A stretch of 33,632 nt of DNA, from the NCBI GenBank assembly GCA_021809425.1, contig JAKBAA010000036.1, positions 1 through 33,632 of the forward strand. The letters run 5' to 3'. This DNA is from Actinomycetes bacterium (lineage in GTDB: Bacteria > Actinomycetota > Acidimicrobiia > Acidimicrobiales > Bog-793). Position numbers and translations under genes: made by a program. Under the pieces are notes generated by a model, which was not told the origin of the DNA, searched no databases, and saw nothing but the letters and a program-made list of their open reading frames with translations. Every line of letters begins with the position of its first letter. The stretch's first letter is position 1. This document shows, one piece after another, positions 22,591 to 30,944 of the stretch.

Positions 22591-23265
22591 GTGGCCCGCA
22601 TCCTCGTCGTCGACGACGACGCCGCCCTGCAGAAGGCGCTGTCGATCGCCCTCACCGCCCGCGGCCACGAGGTGACGGGGGCACGCCGGGGCGAGCAGGG
22701 CGTCGTCGAGGTGGCCCTCCGCCAGCCGGACGTGGTGGTGCTCGACCTCGGCCTTCCCGACCTTCCCGGGATCGAGGTGTGCCGACGGATCCGCGCCTTC
22801 TCGGAGGTCCCGGTGGTCGTGCTGTCGGCGGCCGGCGACGAGCGGGCCAAGGTCGAGGCGCTGGACGGCGGGGCCGACGACTACGTGACGAAGCCGTTCG
22901 GCATGGCCGAGCTCGAGGCTCGCCTTCGCGTCGCCCTGCGCCACCGTCGCCCGGCCGGGGACGGGCCGTCGACGGTGCTCGCCGTCGGGCCGCTCACCGT
23001 CGACCTCGTGCACCACGAGGCGACCTGCGGCGACCGGCCGCTCGAGCTGACAGGGCGCGAGTTCGACCTGCTCGCCTTCCTGGCCCGGCACGCCGGCAAG
23101 GTGTGCACCCACCAGATGATCCTGTCGGAGGTGTGGGGACCGGGCTACCAGGAGGAGGCGCACTACCTGCGCGTCTACGCCCACCGGCTCCGCCGCAAGC
23201 TGGGCCCGGCCGGTGGCCAGCTGCGGACCCACCCGGGCATCGGGTACCAGCTGACGGGCGAGTGA
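22591..23265 (+). CDS. kdpE: KdpE response regulator
   Basis: A 224-residue OmpR/PhoB-type regulator. The receiver domain has acidic DDD at residues 8-10, phospho-acceptor D52 (VVLDLGLPD), Ser/Thr in VVVLSA and K in YVTKPFG. The winged-helix DNA-binding domain runs from about residue 130, with LTGREFDLLAFLARH and EEAHYLRVYAHRLRRKLG. GTG directly follows the kinase stop codon, so the pair is coupled. Phospho-KdpE activates the kdp structural genes; a set of direct repeats fitting an OmpR-family site lies 21-67 bases downstream of its stop. Confidence 0.93.
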   Translation: MARILVVDDDAALQKALSIALTARGHEVTGARRGEQGVVEVALRQPDVVVLDLGLPDLPGIEVCRRIRAFSEVPVVVLSAAGDERAKVEALDGGADDYVTKPFGMAELEARLRVALRHRRPAGDGPSTVLAVGPLTVDLVHHEATCGDRPLELTGREFDLLAFLARHAGKVCTHQMILSEVWGPGYQEEAHYLRVYAHRLRRKLGPAGGQLRTHPGIGYQLTGE

Positions 23266-23285
23266 CCGGCCGGTTGCGGCGGCCC

Positions 23286-23332
23286 GTTGACGATCTGTTG
23301 ATCCGGTGGCGGGGGTGTTGAGCTTGCGTTGA
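23286..23332. promoter_or_regulatory. GTTGA direct-repeat array, candidate KdpE operator
   Basis: GTTGA occurs at 23286, 23297, 23317 and 23328. The two pairs each have an 11-bp start-to-start distance (one DNA turn), and the pairs are offset by 31 bp. OmpR-family dimers bind direct half-sites spaced this way, and the array sits between kdpE and the first kdp structural gene. There is no T-run or hairpin that would suggest a terminator instead. Confidence 0.6.
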
Positions 23333-23356
23333 CGCCGGCGGCGGGAGGATCGCTGC

Positions 23357-23440
23357 ATGGCTGACTTCCTCGCGGTGATCGCCGTGGTGGTCTTCATGGC
23401 CGCCATGGTCGGGTTGTTGAAGGGTCTCGAGCGGGTATGA
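23357..23440 (+). CDS. Tiny single-pass membrane protein upstream of kdpF
   Basis: Twenty-seven residues: a short acidic start (MADF), a hydrophobic segment (LAVIAVVVFMAAMVGLL) and a charged end (KGLERV). GGGAGG at 23343-23348, eight bases before the ATG, is one of the best ribosome sites in the window, and the stop overlaps the kdpF ATG (ATGA). From memory, similar tiny proteins ending in K-G-x-E-x-hydrophobic occur before kdpF in other high-GC bacteria, but I know no name for them. It would lie in the membrane with the pump; an accessory or assembly role is only a guess. Confidence 0.7.
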   Translation: MADFLAVIAVVVFMAAMVGLLKGLERV

Positions 23441-23526
23441 CCGCCGTCCAGGGCATCCTCCTCGCCCTCTCCATCTGCCTGTTCTGCTACCTCGGCGTGG
23501 CGCTGTTCAAGGCCGAGTGGTTCTGA
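23437..23526 (+). CDS. kdpF: K+-transporting ATPase subunit KdpF
   Basis: Twenty-nine residues with a single hydrophobic segment (GILLALSICLFCYLGVALF) and the typical ending KAEWF. Length, position directly before kdpA and the C-terminal x-A-E-x-F pattern are those of KdpF, a small stabilising subunit of the KdpFABC pump. ATG overlaps the preceding stop (ATGA), and its TGA overlaps the kdpA ATG (TGATG). Confidence 0.88.
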   Translation: MTAVQGILLALSICLFCYLGVALFKAEWF

Positions 23527-25217
23527 TGAGCTACCTGTGGTTCATCCTGGCCCTCGTCGTCGTCCTCGGGCTTCTCTGGCGGTTCCTCGGGGCGTACATG
23601 GTGGCCGTCTACGACGGGACGACCCACTGGCTCGGCTTCGTCGAGCGGCCCGTCTACAAGCTGCTCCGGGTGGATGCCGAGGCCGAGCAGTCCTGGCAGC
23701 GCTACGGGATGTCGCTGATCGTCTACTCGGGGGTGGCGATCCTCGTCGTCTACCTGATGCTGCGCCTCCAGGGCAGCCTCCCGCTCGATCCCCAGCACCT
23801 CGGGGCGGTGAGCCCGGCACTGTCGTTCAACACGGCGGTGTCGTTCGTGACCAACACGAACTGGCAGAACTATGCCGGTGAGACCACCATGTCGTACCTG
23901 TCGCAGATGGGGGCGCTGGCGGTGCAGAACTTTGCCAGCGCCTCGGTCGGCATCGGCGTGGCCGTGGCGCTCATCCGCGGGTTCTCCCGCAAGGGTTCGG
24001 CGACGATCGGCAACTTCTGGGTGGACCTGGTCCGGGGCATCCTGTACATCCTCCTGCCGATCTCGTTGCTCGCCACCATCGTGTTCATGGCCCAGGGCGG
24101 CGTCCAGACCTTCGCCGGCCCGGTGCACGTCCACGACGTGCTGAACGGGGTCCGCCAGACCATCCCGCGCGGCCCGGTCGCCTCGCAGGAGGCGATCAAG
24201 CAGCTGGGGACGAACGGCGGCGGCTTCTTCAACGCCAACGGCGCCCATCCCTACGAGAACCCCACCGGGCTCACCAACTTCCTGTCGATCGTCCTGCTGC
24301 TGGCGATCCCCGTCGCCCTCACCCACACGTTCGGGAAGATGGTGGGCAACGTCCGCCAGGGGGTGGCGGTGCTGGCCGTCATGGCACTGATCTTCGGCGC
24401 CTGGCTCGGCATCGCCAGCTACGCCGAGCACGTCGGCAACCCGGCGGTCGCGGCCGCCGGGGTGACGCACCAGGGTGCCGGCAACATGGAGGGCAAGGAG
24501 GTCCGCTTCGGGGTCCAGCAGTCCACCATCTACAACGTCGCCTCGACGCAGACCTCGACGGGGAGCGTGGACAGCGCCAACGACTCCTACACCCCGATGG
24601 GCGGCTTCGCCATGCTCAGCGGGATGATGTTCGGCGACGTCACCCCGGGCGGGGTCGGGAGCGGCCTGTACACGATCCTGCTGTTCGCCATCATCACGGT
24701 GTTCATCGGCGGCCTCATGGTCGGGCGAACACCGGAGTACCTGGGGAAGAAGATCCAGGCGAGGGAGGTCAAGCTGGCAGCGTTCGCCGTGCTGGTGATG
24801 CCGATGACCGTGCTCGTGATGACGGGCATCGCCGTCTCGATCCACGCCGGTCGGGTGGCACCGCTCAACGCCGGGCCGCACGGCTTCAGCGAGATCCTCT
24901 ACGCCTTCACGTCACAGGGCAACAACAACGGCTCCGCCTTCGCCGGGCTGTCGAGCAACACGGCCTTCTACAACGTGTCCGGCGCCATCACCATGCTGCT
25001 CGGGCGGTTCGCCATCATCGTGCCCGTCCTGGCGCTCGCCGGCAGCCTGGCCGCAAAGCAGCACGTGGCCGCTTCTGCCGGCACGTTCCGGACGGACACC
25101 CCGCTCTACGCGGGCCTGCTCGTCGGAGTGGTGCTCATCGTCGGCGCCCTCACGTTCTTCCCCGCCGTCGCCCTCGGCCCGATCGCCGAGCAGCTCTCGA
25201 CCGGAAGGCTCTTCTGA
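23526..25217 (+). CDS. kdpA: K+-transporting ATPase subunit KdpA
   Basis: A 563-residue KdpA, the potassium-binding channel-like subunit. It has about ten membrane segments and the four pore-loop regions: VTNTNWQNY, the [18 protein letters not shown] stretch, a region near [15 protein letters not shown], and [19 protein letters not shown]. Length is normal. The ATG at 23526 overlaps the kdpF stop and gives the expected N-terminus; an ATG nine bases upstream lies inside kdpF. The stop overlaps the kdpB ATG (TGATG). Confidence 0.95.
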   Translation: MSYLWFILALVVVLGLLWRFLGAYMVAVYDGTTHWLGFVERPVYKLLRVDAEAEQSWQRYGMSLIVYSGVAILVVYLMLRLQGSLPLDPQHLGAVSPALSFNTAVSFVTNTNWQNYAGETTMSYLSQMGALAVQNFASASVGIGVAVALIRGFSRKGSATIGNFWVDLVRGILYILLPISLLATIVFMAQGGVQTFAGPVHVHDVLNGVRQTIPRGPVASQEAIKQLGTNGGGFFNANGAHPYENPTGLTNFLSIVLLLAIPVALTHTFGKMVGNVRQGVAVLAVMALIFGAWLGIASYAEHVGNPAVAAAGVTHQGAGNMEGKEVRFGVQQSTIYNVASTQTSTGSVDSANDSYTPMGGFAMLSGMMFGDVTPGGVGSGLYTILLFAIITVFIGGLMVGRTPEYLGKKIQAREVKLAAFAVLVMPMTVLVMTGIAVSIHAGRVAPLNAGPHGFSEILYAFTSQGNNNGSAFAGLSSNTAFYNVSGAITMLLGRFAIIVPVLALAGSLAAKQHVAASAGTFRTDTPLYAGLLVGVVLIVGALTFFPAVALGPIAEQLSTGRLF

Positions 25218-27310
25218 TGTCCGCCAGGCCGATGCAGCCGGCGCCGCCGGCCTCCGAGGCGCTCGACGAGGTCGCCCGCGGGTCCGGCGCCCGGGGCGTG
25301 GTCAGCCGGAGGGGGCTGTTCGACCGGGAGATCATCGTCCCGGCCCTCGGTGCCGCCGTCCGCAAGCTGGACCCACGGGTCCAGGTGCGCAACCCGGTGA
25401 TGTTCGTGGTGCTCGTCGGCACCCTCGTGACCCTGGCCGAGTCGATCGCCCACCCGGGGCTGTTCGACTGGAGCATCACCGGGTGGCTGTTCCTGACGGT
25501 CGTGTTCGCCAACTTCGCCGAGGCGGTCGCCGAGGGACGCGGCAAGGCCCAGGCGGACACGTTGCGCAAGATGCGGGCCGACACCCTCGCCCGGCGCCTT
25601 TCCGACGGCGGGGCCGAGGAGCAGGTGCAGGCGGCCGAGCTGCAGCGTGGCGACCTCGTCGTGTGCGAGGCGGGCGACGTCATCCCGTCCGACGGGGAGA
25701 TCGTCGAAGGGGTTGCCTCGGTCGACGAGTCGGCGATCACCGGCGAGTCGGCCCCGGTGATCCGGGAGTCCGGCGGCGACCGCTCTGCGGTGACCGGCGG
25801 CACCAAGGTGCTGTCGGACCGGATCGTCGTGCGGATCACCGCCGAGCGCGGCCAGACGTTCCTCGACCGGATGATCCACCTCGTCGAGGGGGCCTCCCGC
25901 CAGAAGACGCCCAACGAGGTCGCCCTCACCATCCTGCTGGCCGCCCTCACCCTCGTGTTCCTGCCGGTCGTCGTCGTGCTCGACCCCTTCGCCCGCTTCT
26001 CGGGGACGAACGTGTCGGTGGTGGTGCTCATCGCTCTCCTCGTCTGCCTCATCCCGACCACCATCGGGGCGCTGCTGTCGGCGATCGGGATCGCCGGGAT
26101 GGACCGGCTCGTCCAGCGCAACGTGCTGGCCATGTCCGGGCGTGCCGTCGAGGCGGCCGGGGACGTCCAGACGCTGCTGCTCGACAAGACCGGCACCATC
26201 ACCCTCGGCAACCGCATGGCGTCGGCCTTCCTGCCGGTCGGTGGCCGGAGCGAGGAGGAGCTGGCGGACGCCGCCCAGCTGGCGTCGCTCGCCGACGAGA
26301 CCCCCGAGGGGCGTTCGATCGTGGTGCTGGCCAAGGACCGGTTCAACCTGCGCGAGCGCGACCTCGGCCCCGACCACGCCTTCGTCCCCTTCACCGCCCA
26401 GACCCGCATGTCCGGCCTCGACGTCGACCACCGGGCGATCCGCAAGGGGGCGGCCGAGTCGGTGAAGCGCTGGGTGGTCGACCAGGGTGGCCAGGTGCCG
26501 GCCGAGCTGGACGGGATCGTCGAGAAGGTCGCCCGTGCCGGCTCGACGCCGCTCGTCGTGGCCGACGGGCGCGAGGTCCTCGGCGTGGTCGAGCTGAAGG
26601 ACGTGGTGAAGCAGGGGATCCGGGAGCGCTTCGAGGAGATGCGCCAGATGGGCATCCGCACGGTGATGATCACCGGCGACAACCCGCTCACCGCGGCGGC
26701 CATCGCCCAGGAGGCCGGCGTCGACGACTACCTCGCCGAGGCCACCCCCGAGGCGAAGATGGCCCTCATCAAGGCCGAGCAGGAGGGCGGCAAGCTCGTC
26801 GCCATGACCGGCGACGGGACGAACGACGCCCCGGCGCTTGCCCAGGCGGACGTCGGCGTGGCCATGAACACCGGGACCACCGCCGCCAAGGAGGCCGGCA
26901 ACATGGTCGACCTCGACTCCAACCCGACCAAGCTCATCGACGTGGTGGAGATCGGCAAGCAGCTCCTCATCACCCGGGGGGCCCTCACGACGTTCTCGAT
27001 CGCGAACGACGTGGCCAAGTACTTCGCCATCATCCCCGCCCTGTTCCTCACCGCCTACCCGCAGCTGAAGACGCTCAACGTCATGCACCTGCACAGCCCC
27101 ACCTCGGCGGTGCTGTCGGCGGTGATCTTCAACGCCCTCATCATCGTCGCCCTCATCCCGCTCGCCCTCCGCGGGGTGCGCTTCCGGCCGATGAGCGCCG
27201 GGGCGATCCTGCGCCGGAACGTGTTCGTCTACGGCGTCGGCGGGATCATCCTGCCGTTCCTCGGCATCAAGCTGATCGACCTCGTCCTGACCGCCCTGAG
27301 GTGGTACTGA
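25217..27310 (+). CDS. kdpB: K+-transporting ATPase ATP-binding subunit KdpB
   Basis: A 697-residue P-type ATPase. The phosphorylated aspartate is D323 in [14 protein letters not shown]; the actuator-domain loop reads [26 protein letters not shown] and [21 protein letters not shown] form the P-domain hinge. The N-terminus carries an extra Ala/Pro-rich stretch before the family's conserved region. It hydrolyses ATP to drive K+ uptake through KdpA. Start and stop overlap the neighbours by the TGATG arrangement, so the subunits are translationally chained. Confidence 0.96.
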   Translation: MSARPMQPAPPASEALDEVARGSGARGVVSRRGLFDREIIVPALGAAVRKLDPRVQVRNPVMFVVLVGTLVTLAESIAHPGLFDWSITGWLFLTVVFANFAEAVAEGRGKAQADTLRKMRADTLARRLSDGGAEEQVQAAELQRGDLVVCEAGDVIPSDGEIVEGVASVDESAITGESAPVIRESGGDRSAVTGGTKVLSDRIVVRITAERGQTFLDRMIHLVEGASRQKTPNEVALTILLAALTLVFLPVVVVLDPFARFSGTNVSVVVLIALLVCLIPTTIGALLSAIGIAGMDRLVQRNVLAMSGRAVEAAGDVQTLLLDKTGTITLGNRMASAFLPVGGRSEEELADAAQLASLADETPEGRSIVVLAKDRFNLRERDLGPDHAFVPFTAQTRMSGLDVDHRAIRKGAAESVKRWVVDQGGQVPAELDGIVEKVARAGSTPLVVADGREVLGVVELKDVVKQGIRERFEEMRQMGIRTVMITGDNPLTAAAIAQEAGVDDYLAEATPEAKMALIKAEQEGGKLVAMTGDGTNDAPALAQADVGVAMNTGTTAAKEAGNMVDLDSNPTKLIDVVEIGKQLLITRGALTTFSIANDVAKYFAIIPALFLTAYPQLKTLNVMHLHSPTSAVLSAVIFNALIIVALIPLALRGVRFRPMSAGAILRRNVFVYGVGGIILPFLGIKLIDLVLTALRWY

Positions 27311-27864
27311 TGCTCCTTCGCCAGCTGTTCCGGTCCGTCGTGGCCTCGGTCCTCTTCTTCGTCCTCCTCGGTCTCGCCTATCCGGCGATCGAGACGGGCA
27401 TCGGTCAGGCCTTCTTCTCCCACCAGGCCAACGGCTCGCTCGGCCCGAACGGGTCGACCCTCATCGGCCAGACCTTCACCGGCCCGCGATGGTTCCAGGG
27501 CCGTCCCGAGCCGTCGGGCAACAACCCGCTGGCGAGCGGCGGCAGCAATCTCGGGCCGCGCTCCAAGGTGCTGGCGGCCGACGTCCGCCACGAGGTCGCC
27601 GTCCTGCAAAAGGAGGGGATCACGCCGCGCAACGCCCTCGTCACCTCGTCGGGGAGCGGCCTCGACCCGGACATCACGCCGGCCGACGCCTACGCCGAGG
27701 CGCCGGCGGTCGCCCGGGCGAACCACCTGCCGCTCGCCGCCGTCCGCCACCTCGTGGCCCGCCACGTGACCGGGCGAGAGCTCGGCTTCCTCGGCTCGCC
27801 GTATGTCAACGTGCTGCAGCTCAACGAGGCGTTGGCCCACCTGAAGGGGAGCACCGGGGCGTGA
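27310..27864 (+). CDS. kdpC: K+-transporting ATPase subunit KdpC
   Basis: A 184-residue KdpC with one N-terminal membrane segment (SVVASVLFFVLLGLAYPAI) and the conserved outer domain: GSTLIGQTFTGPRWFQGRPEPSG, the SGGSNLGPRS stretch, and TSSGSGLDPDITPADAYAE. KdpC stabilises the KdpAB complex. ATG overlaps the kdpB stop. Its stop overlaps the GTG of the OB-fold gene, so the operon continues. Confidence 0.94.
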   Translation: MLLRQLFRSVVASVLFFVLLGLAYPAIETGIGQAFFSHQANGSLGPNGSTLIGQTFTGPRWFQGRPEPSGNNPLASGGSNLGPRSKVLAADVRHEVAVLQKEGITPRNALVTSSGSGLDPDITPADAYAEAPAVARANHLPLAAVRHLVARHVTGRELGFLGSPYVNVLQLNEALAHLKGSTGA

Positions 27865-28229
27865 GCGGTGGCCGGCGGCCCATCCGGTGGCCGGGCGGGG
27901 GCGCCGGCGGCGAGCCGCCGGCGTGGGCCGGGAACCCCGGCGAGGAGGCTGCCTGGCCGCCACCCGTCCCGCTCTCGTCGGTCGTCGACCGCCGCCGCGC
28001 CTGCGTCCACGCCACGGTGGCCACCTGCGAGCGGGTTCCGTCGCCCGGCATCGTGCACGTGGTGCGCCTCGAGGACGGCACCGGCGAGCTCCTGCTCGTC
28101 TTCTTCGGCCGGTCCGACCTGCCCGGCGTGCGGCGGGGCGTCCAGGTGCAGGCGGAGGGGATGGTCGGGCGCTTCCGCGGTGTGCCGGCGATGCGCAACC
28201 CGCGCTTCAGCCTGCTGGCGCCGGGATGA
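27861..28229 (+). CDS. OB-fold nucleic-acid-binding-like protein
   Basis: A 122-residue protein: a Gly/Pro/Trp-rich N-terminus of about 45 residues, then a compact beta-rich domain (ACVHATVATCERV, VVRLEDGTGELLLVFFGRSDLPGVRRGVQVQAEGMVGRF, RNPRFSLL) that reads as an OB fold of the tRNA-anticodon/nucleic-acid type. From memory it resembles the mycobacterial OB-fold protein found next to the Trk potassium uptake genes. GTG overlaps the kdpC stop, placing it in the kdp operon. What it binds is unknown; two genomic links of this family to K+ uptake hint at regulation of transport. Confidence 0.65.
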   Translation: MSGGRRPIRWPGGGAGGEPPAWAGNPGEEAAWPPPVPLSSVVDRRRACVHATVATCERVPSPGIVHVVRLEDGTGELLLVFFGRSDLPGVRRGVQVQAEGMVGRFRGVPAMRNPRFSLLAPG

Positions 28230-28253
28230 CCGTTGTCGCCGCCCGCCTGGCCG

Positions 28254-28299
28254 CCGTGCAGCCACTGGGCCGCCCGCCGCCGGGCCCTGCGCTGCACGG
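28254..28299 (+). terminator. Hairpin after the kdp operon, candidate terminator
   Basis: CCGTGCAG (28254-28261) pairs with CTGCACGG (28292-28299); an inner GGGCC/GGCCC pair folds within the loop. It lies between the OB-fold stop and the sigma factor gene, where the base composition changes. There is no T-run. Confidence 0.35.
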
Positions 28300-28326
28300 G
28301 AACCGATAGCCTCGGTCCGGACACAA

Positions 28327-28950
28327 TTGAGTGTGACTAAAGACGCGCGCACTGACAAGCAGCTGTGGGAGCTCGCTTGCAGCGGAGAGGTCGCCGCGTT
28401 TGGCCTGGTCTTCGAGCGCCATGCCAATACAGTCTACAATTATTGCTTTCGCCGGACCGCTTCCTGGGACATCGCGGAAGACCTGGTGAGTGCGGTCTTC
28501 CTTGAAGCGTGGAGACGCCGGCACTCCATCCGCCTCCACACTGACTCCGCTTTGCCATGGCTGCTCGGCGTCGCGAAGAACGTATCGCGCAACGCAGCAA
28601 GAAGCCGACGACGCTACGGACGGCTGACGGCGACGGCGCGGTCGGCGATTCCTGATGAGACTGATGATGTCGTTCACCGCCTTGACGATGAGCACGCAAT
28701 GGCCGCTGTTCGACTTGAACTGTCGTGTCTCCGCCGTAGCGACCAAGAGGTCATCGCCCTTTGCGATTGGGCGGGGCTGACGTATTCGGAAGCGGCGACA
28801 GCCCTCGGCATACCTGTCGGCACGGTTCGCTCGCGCCTGTCTCGAGCCCATCAACGGCTCCGGGCGCGCCTTGGGTCGCGAGAACCTTCCGAAGAAGATG
28901 AACGAACCCCTTATCCACGCCAGTGCGCCAGAGTCGAGCAAGAGAGGTGA
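28327..28950 (+). CDS. ECF-type RNA polymerase sigma factor
   Basis: About 205-207 residues; TTG at 28327 and GTG at 28333 are both possible starts. Region 2 is visible as AFGLVFERHANTVYNYCFRRTASWDIAEDLVSAVFLEAWRRR, and region 4 as RRSDQEVIALCDWAGLTYSEAATALGIPVGTVRSRLSRAHQRL, with a DNA-binding helix-turn-helix. It directs polymerase to a small regulon. The next gene, two bases downstream, encodes a membrane protein that could act as its anti-sigma partner. A GGAAC element (28299-28303), which resembles an ECF -35, lies upstream, so it may activate itself, although no clear -10 was found. Codon use is much richer in A and T than in the kdp genes. Confidence 0.85.
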   Translation: MSVTKDARTDKQLWELACSGEVAAFGLVFERHANTVYNYCFRRTASWDIAEDLVSAVFLEAWRRRHSIRLHTDSALPWLLGVAKNVSRNAARSRRRYGRLTATARSAIPDETDDVVHRLDDEHAMAAVRLELSCLRRSDQEVIALCDWAGLTYSEAATALGIPVGTVRSRLSRAHQRLRARLGSREPSEEDERTPYPRQCARVEQER

Positions 28951-28952
28951 AC

Positions 28953-29675
28953 GTGAGCGAATTCCTCCCGCCATTCCGTCCCTTGCCTCCCGAGCGCATC
29001 CGCGCTGTGCGGGTCACGCTCGAGAATGCGATAAGTCAGCCAGGTTGGCGCCTCACCCGCCGCTGGACCAAGCTTCGAGTCCTGGTCCTCGCAGGTGTCG
29101 TGATCACCGCCGGCAGTGGTGTCGCAATCGCTGCACAGGTCACTAGTGGGCCTATCCCATCTAAGGATGGACAGCTACAACTAAACAGGGCACCGGCCTA
29201 CGTGAGCATGGTGGGCCCACATGGCCAGGTGGTCGGCTTTGTACCGCGGCGTGACGTGGTTGGGGACGTTCCGAATCACCCACTCGCGGGGGGTCCCGCG
29301 GCTGGCGGAGTTCGACCCGTGTTCGGTAAGAACTTCTCGACGCTTGTCGGCCACTTATACCCTGACGAGGGTTTCGTCCCACTTGGGGAACGCCCGTCCA
29401 CTGTTCACTGTGTTCCCGTCGTGATCAAGAACAACTCAAGAGAAGAGCGGTTGCCCTGCCAGGACACGCTCGCCACGGTGCCGGACGTGATCGGCGCATA
29501 CACACCAACGGCTGCCGCCGCCATTTCTGCGGCAGGGTTTAACTTGAACGTCGTAAATGCATATTCCACCACGACACCAAGGGGGCACGTTGCGTCTACG
29601 ACACCTGACCCAGGCACACAGTCGGGGGCTCGATCCGTCGTCACCATAGTGAACTCTGAAGGAGCCCGCCCATAG
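28953..29675 (+). CDS. Single-pass membrane protein with PASTA domain, possible anti-sigma partner
   Basis: A 240-residue protein. A cytoplasmic N-terminus (about 1-42, with ERIRAVRVTLENAI) precedes one membrane segment (43-61). An outer segment (about 81-145) contains YVSMVGPHGQVVGFV and LVGHLYPDEGFVPLG, and a PASTA domain (about 175-237) opens with VPDVIGAYTPTAAAAISAAGF. PASTA domains bind cell-wall fragments or beta-lactams in other proteins. GTG at 28953 has GAGAGG five bases upstream and follows the sigma gene by two bases. The N-terminus has no zinc-type anti-sigma motif, so that role is inferred from order and topology. The 81-145 segment recurs in the secreted protein encoded convergently. 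Confidence 0.78.
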   Translation: MSEFLPPFRPLPPERIRAVRVTLENAISQPGWRLTRRWTKLRVLVLAGVVITAGSGVAIAAQVTSGPIPSKDGQLQLNRAPAYVSMVGPHGQVVGFVPRRDVVGDVPNHPLAGGPAAGGVRPVFGKNFSTLVGHLYPDEGFVPLGERPSTVHCVPVVIKNNSREERLPCQDTLATVPDVIGAYTPTAAAAISAAGFNLNVVNAYSTTTPRGHVASTTPDPGTQSGARSVVTIVNSEGARP

Positions 29676-29679
29676 GCGC

Positions 29680-29714
29680 CGGGCTCCCGGACACCTGTCA
29701 TGTCCGGGAGCCCG
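29680..29714. terminator. Bidirectional hairpin terminator between convergent genes
   Basis: The arm at 29680-29693 (CGGGCTCCCGGACA) pairs perfectly with TGTCCGGGAGCCCG at 29701-29714, giving a 14-bp stem with a 7-base loop. It starts five bases after the PASTA-protein stop and lies 21 bases beyond the end of the secreted-protein gene on the other strand, so it can end both transcripts. It lacks a T-run. Confidence 0.8.
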
Positions 29715-29734
29715 AGCGCTGATGGTTCGCGGAG

Positions 29735-30598
29735 CTACGATCCGGACTGAGTCGTCGTTACCGTTACGCTGTTGCCATTCGATTCCGTCGCCGGAAGCCC
29801 AGTGCCGGTGATGGGCACAAAGCCTTTACCGGGCACCATGTGTCCCACAATTGCCGTCAATGCCGCGTTCATTACAGGCACCGACGACCCGGGGCCGGGC
29901 ACCGCTTGTCCGACGGCGGGGGCAACAGACCCACGGGTGACATAACCGACGATCTCGCCTCCGCTTTCAACAGAGATGTAGTCCGGAAGTGAGCTAGCAT
30001 TCAACGGACCACCGTTGAAATCAGATACCGGTATCGGACCCTCCGTCTCGCCTGATGGCGTCGTCTGCACGCTCGCGACGTCACCACTGACTACATTGTC
30101 AGTTTGGTAAGGGGAGGTCGCGGAACCAGCATCAAGGTACGCCTGGTAGCTGGCGTTCCAATACGCGTTAGCGGCCTCCGCTGAATAGTTGCCGTACCCT
30201 TGATCGCCGCAAAGCGCACCACCGAGGCCGAACAGCGAAGCAGTGCTATCATTCACGGCAGGACCAGCAACGCCGCACTCACTCCCATTGAAAAACTCGA
30301 TGGTCTGGACGTCAAGATAACCAGCCGGGGAGTTGACGGGAGAAGAACAGGACCCGCCGCTGTTGCTTTGAATGTAGCCGTCAGCATCTCGACTCGTGTT
30401 GATGGTCGCCTCGTTGCAATAGAAGACGCCGGCGTTCGAGGCGCCAGCAATCCATCCTGAAGTAGCGGCAGATGCTGGTGTCTGAGCGACCAGAGCGAGC
30501 GTAGTACTTCCAAGTACGGCAGTTGCAAGCAGGGCCGAGAGGCGCCGCCTGCCACAGATGGTCGCAACCCTAATCATCGATTTGCGGAAGCTCAACAT
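29735..30598 (-). CDS. Secreted protein sharing an outer segment with the PASTA membrane protein
   Basis: A 287-residue protein with a long Sec signal peptide (basic FRKSMIRVATICGRRR, then a hydrophobic core, predicted cut near ASA-A at 44-45). The middle part (about 45-155) is rich in Asn, Ser, Gly and Ala, with four cysteines that could form two disulfides. A C-terminal segment (about 203-265) reads YISVESGGEIVGYV and IVGHMVPGKGFVP, matching residues 81-145 of the PASTA protein; a Thr/Ser-rich tail ends it. GGAGGT sits five bases before the ATG. I recognise no known family. Codon use is more A+T-rich than the window average. Confidence 0.75.
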   Translation of the reverse strand: MLSFRKSMIRVATICGRRRLSALLATAVLGSTTLALVAQTPASAATSGWIAGASNAGVFYCNEATINTSRDADGYIQSNSGGSCSSPVNSPAGYLDVQTIEFFNGSECGVAGPAVNDSTASLFGLGGALCGDQGYGNYSAEAANAYWNASYQAYLDAGSATSPYQTDNVVSGDVASVQTTPSGETEGPIPVSDFNGGPLNASSLPDYISVESGGEIVGYVTRGSVAPAVGQAVPGPGSSVPVMNAALTAIVGHMVPGKGFVPITGTGLPATESNGNSVTVTTTQSGS

Positions 30599-30944
30599 CC
30601 ATTACCTCCATTGAGGAGAACACGCGAGGGCGTGCCCGAGGCTCAAAGCGATCAATTATTGGCTTGGCAATGCGCTGTCACCTCCTTCACGCGGCTGTGG
30701 CGGCTTGTGTCAATCTGCGATTGCACGCTCTGGGTCGACCGAGGACACAAAGTGTCGGCTTGCACATGCCACAGGTCGGCGGAGGCGACGGTCAATAACG
30801 CGCACACTGATCGTGGCGCCGCGAGCGGCTCATTCGTCGTTTGCGATTCCCACTCTGCATTTCCGATAGACGATGATTGCTTCGTAGTCTTCGCCTGCTA
30901 CAGCACCGTAATCAGCCGGGCTGGCATCGTCATGGGTCTGCTTG
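30599..30944. other. Intergenic region upstream of the secreted-protein gene
   Basis: About 350 bases without a convincing gene. It contains the 29735-30598 gene's Shine-Dalgarno (near 30603-30610), a GACAC-AAA-GTGTC dyad at 30744-30756, and, at 30883-30925, a copy of the operator-bearing spacer that follows the M56 gene (compare 31709-31751). Plus-strand open frames here look like chance. Confidence 0.5.
30897..30912. promoter_or_regulatory. Diverged BlaI-type operator copy
   Basis: GCTACAGCACCGTAAT matches 13 of 16 bases of ACTATGGCACCGTAAT at 31723-31738 and lies in the same relative position after the M56 remnant. It is about 300 bases upstream of the secreted-protein start at 30598. Its symmetry is weaker than in the other copies. 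Confidence 0.45.
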
